DNA from: an uncultured Prevotellaceae bacterium
Lineage (GTDB): Bacteria > Bacteroidota > Bacteroidia > Bacteroidales > Bacteroidaceae
Length of the DNA stretch: 34,671 bases
Assembly: GCA_937893145.1 (NCBI GenBank)
Contig: CALBJW010000189.1
Span: 1-34,671 of the forward strand
Direction of reading: 5' to 3'
Position numbers and translations under genes: made by a program. The notes beneath the pieces are model-generated. The model was given only the letters and a program-made list of their open reading frames with translations, was not told the origin of the DNA and searched no databases. Below are positions 33,653 to 34,671 of this stretch, piece after piece. Numbering within the stretch: position 1 is the first letter of the stretch; each line of letters opens with the position of its first letter.

Positions 33653-34360
33653 TTACTTGCTTAAACTCCATCCATGCTCTGCGTGGTATATCATCTGCTT
33701 TGTCATGCCTCCATCAATACAGATGTTCTCACCAGTGATGAAACCCGCCTTGTCGGAGCAAAGGAATAGTACCATATTGGCAATGTCGAGAGGATTGCCA
33801 ACGCGTCCTACTGGTTGCTGTGTGGCATCAGGACCTTCATACACAGTGTAGTCGGTATCAATCCACCCTGGTGAGATGGAGTTGACACGAGCTTTGCCCG
33901 CAAGACTTACTGCCAGAGCATGTGTGAGTGCAGCTATTCCTCCCTTTGCTGCTGTGTAACTCTCCGTCTGAGGCATACTCATTCGGTCGCGTGATGAGGA
34001 GATATTCACTATTGAAGCTCCCTCAGCGAGATTATCCTTCAAGCATTTAACCATATAAAATGGAGCCGTTACGCCCACACTAAGTGCATACTGAAACTCC
34101 TCGTAAGTGCATTCATCTATGCCCTTCATCAATGGCAGAGCATTGTTGATGATATAATCGACATGGCCATACATGTCAACAACCCATTTGCAGAACTCCT
34201 CGATTGTATCTTTGTTTGACAAGTCGCCAACAAAGTGTTCGCCCTCTTGCTTGTCTATGATACATACCTGAGCTCCTTCTTTGCGGAACTCCTCCGCAAT
34301 GCACTTGCCGATGCCCTGTGCACCACCGGTTATTATGACTACTTTATCTTTGAACTGCAT
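33653..34360 (-). CDS. SDR family oxidoreductase (NAD-type)
   Basis: The 235-aa classical SDR has TGGAQGIG at 11-18. Asp36 at the end of beta 2 (CIID) points to NAD(H) rather than NADP. NNA is at 72-74, Ser122 in NISSSRD, and Tyr135/Lys139 in YTAAK. It ends with the FabG-like GFITGENICIDGGMT and a 15-residue tail. Its ATG lies inside the end of the upstream BASS gene (22-nt overlap), so translation is probably coupled. It differs clearly from the SDR at 32442-33173. The substrate is unknown. Confidence 0.9.
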   Translation of the reverse strand: MQFKDKVVIITGGAQGIGKCIAEEFRKEGAQVCIIDKQEGEHFVGDLSNKDTIEEFCKWVVDMYGHVDYIINNALPLMKGIDECTYEEFQYALSVGVTAPFYMVKCLKDNLAEGASIVNISSSRDRMSMPQTESYTAAKGGIAALTHALAVSLAGKARVNSISPGWIDTDYTVYEGPDATQQPVGRVGNPLDIANMVLFLCSDKAGFITGENICIDGGMTKQMIYHAEHGWSLSK

Positions 34361-34671
34361 AATTCGTTTTGAGTTTGAGTTAATTTTCTAAAGACAGAAG
34401 CCGCTATGCTTCCCGAGAAATTATGCCATGTGGAGAAGATGGCTCCCGGCACTGCTGCGAGTGGAAACATGGCAAAGTGGGTGGCGGCAAGCGATGTGGC
34501 TAGGCCCGAGTTCTGCATGCCTACCTCGATGGAGATGGCCGTTCGCTTGTCGTGTGGCAAACCTGATAACCTGCCTGCTGCATAGCCAAGGGTAAGCCCT
34601 AAAACGTTGTGCAGGATGACGGCAACGCCAACCAATAGGCTGCAAGACAGGATATTGGCAGAGTTATGCGA
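34339..34671 (-). CDS. BASS family transporter, C-terminal part (cut by window edge)
   Basis: The last 110 codons of a second bile acid:sodium symporter family protein; the N-terminus is beyond the window. The frame is open to the last base and begins SHNSANILSCSLLVGVAVIL. It contains EVGMQNSGLATSLAATHFAM. In a 97-residue overlap it is identical to the plus-strand paralogue at 88 positions, and the DNA is also closely similar. It has an extra C-terminal tail (TQTQNELCSSKIK) whose coding region overlaps the next SDR gene by 22 nt. Confidence 0.92.
   Translation of the reverse strand, partial: SHNSANILSCSLLVGVAVILHNVLGLTLGYAAGRLSGLPHDKRTAISIEVGMQNSGLATSLAATHFAMFPLAAVPGAIFSTWHNFSGSIAASVFRKLTQTQNELCSSKIK

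Noticed and set aside
31399..34671. Calling the BASS/SDR locus a bile acid import and hydroxysteroid dehydrogenase system
   Set aside because: The family name alone does not set the substrate; BASS proteins also carry pyruvate, pantoate and other anions, and neither SDR shows a diagnostic steroid motif I can vouch for.

Overview
The window looks like a chromosomal segment of a gut or rumen Bacteroidales bacterium, most likely Prevotellaceae (Prevotella/Segatella). The evidence is the recurrent Bacteroidetes promoter (TTTG, 19 nt, TAnnTTTG) upstream of many genes, a Prevotella-type C-terminal sorting-like domain, an ACT-less SerA with Lys in place of the catalytic His, secreted GH67 and GH2 glycosidases, and an overall housekeeping gene set. 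No phage, insertion-sequence transposase, CRISPR array, rRNA or tRNA was recognised.

Layout. (1) 1-6.4 kb: carA-carB (minus, carB cut by the window edge), glmS (minus) with a strong terminator, then a divergent class A penicillin-binding protein followed by kdsB (plus). (2) 7.2-10.1 kb: a 704-bp gene-free stretch full of inverted repeats and a phased three-dyad array, leading into a three-gene plus-strand operon. The operon encodes a secreted cohesin-like/dockerin protein, a secreted protein with a T9SS-type C-terminal tail, and a 55-residue peptide. (3) 10.4-17.7 kb (minus): a PpiD-like foldase, LptC, a TPR protein, an outer-membrane barrel protein and a DEAD-box helicase, mostly envelope biogenesis, with separate, well-formed promoters. 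(4) 17.8-22.6 kb (minus): lon-tgt-lptG, tightly packed. (5) 22.7-26.2 kb (plus): corA behind an unusual leader (13-codon ORF plus a 16-bp hairpin ending one base before the start codon), then serC-serA, separated by a MITE-like inverted-repeat element. (6) 26.4-30.4 kb (minus): a glucuronidase operon, GH2 beta-glucuronidase then GH67 alpha-glucuronidase, with a relic of a peroxiredoxin gene between them. (7) 30.6-34.7 kb: a lipoprotein, a GH43-like gene relic, and two convergent transporter-dehydrogenase arms. One arm is BASS-family symporter plus SDR; the other is BASS plus SDR plus hot-dog thioesterase. The two BASS genes are close paralogues in inverted orientation.

The most interesting candidates are the corA leader, which looks like a leader-peptide-controlled Mg2+ switch, the inverted duplicated BASS-SDR locus, the dockerin/CTD/peptide operon with its structured upstream region, and three small gene relics that mark remodelling around the carbohydrate and transporter genes. 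All functional calls are made by reading motifs; no database search was run.
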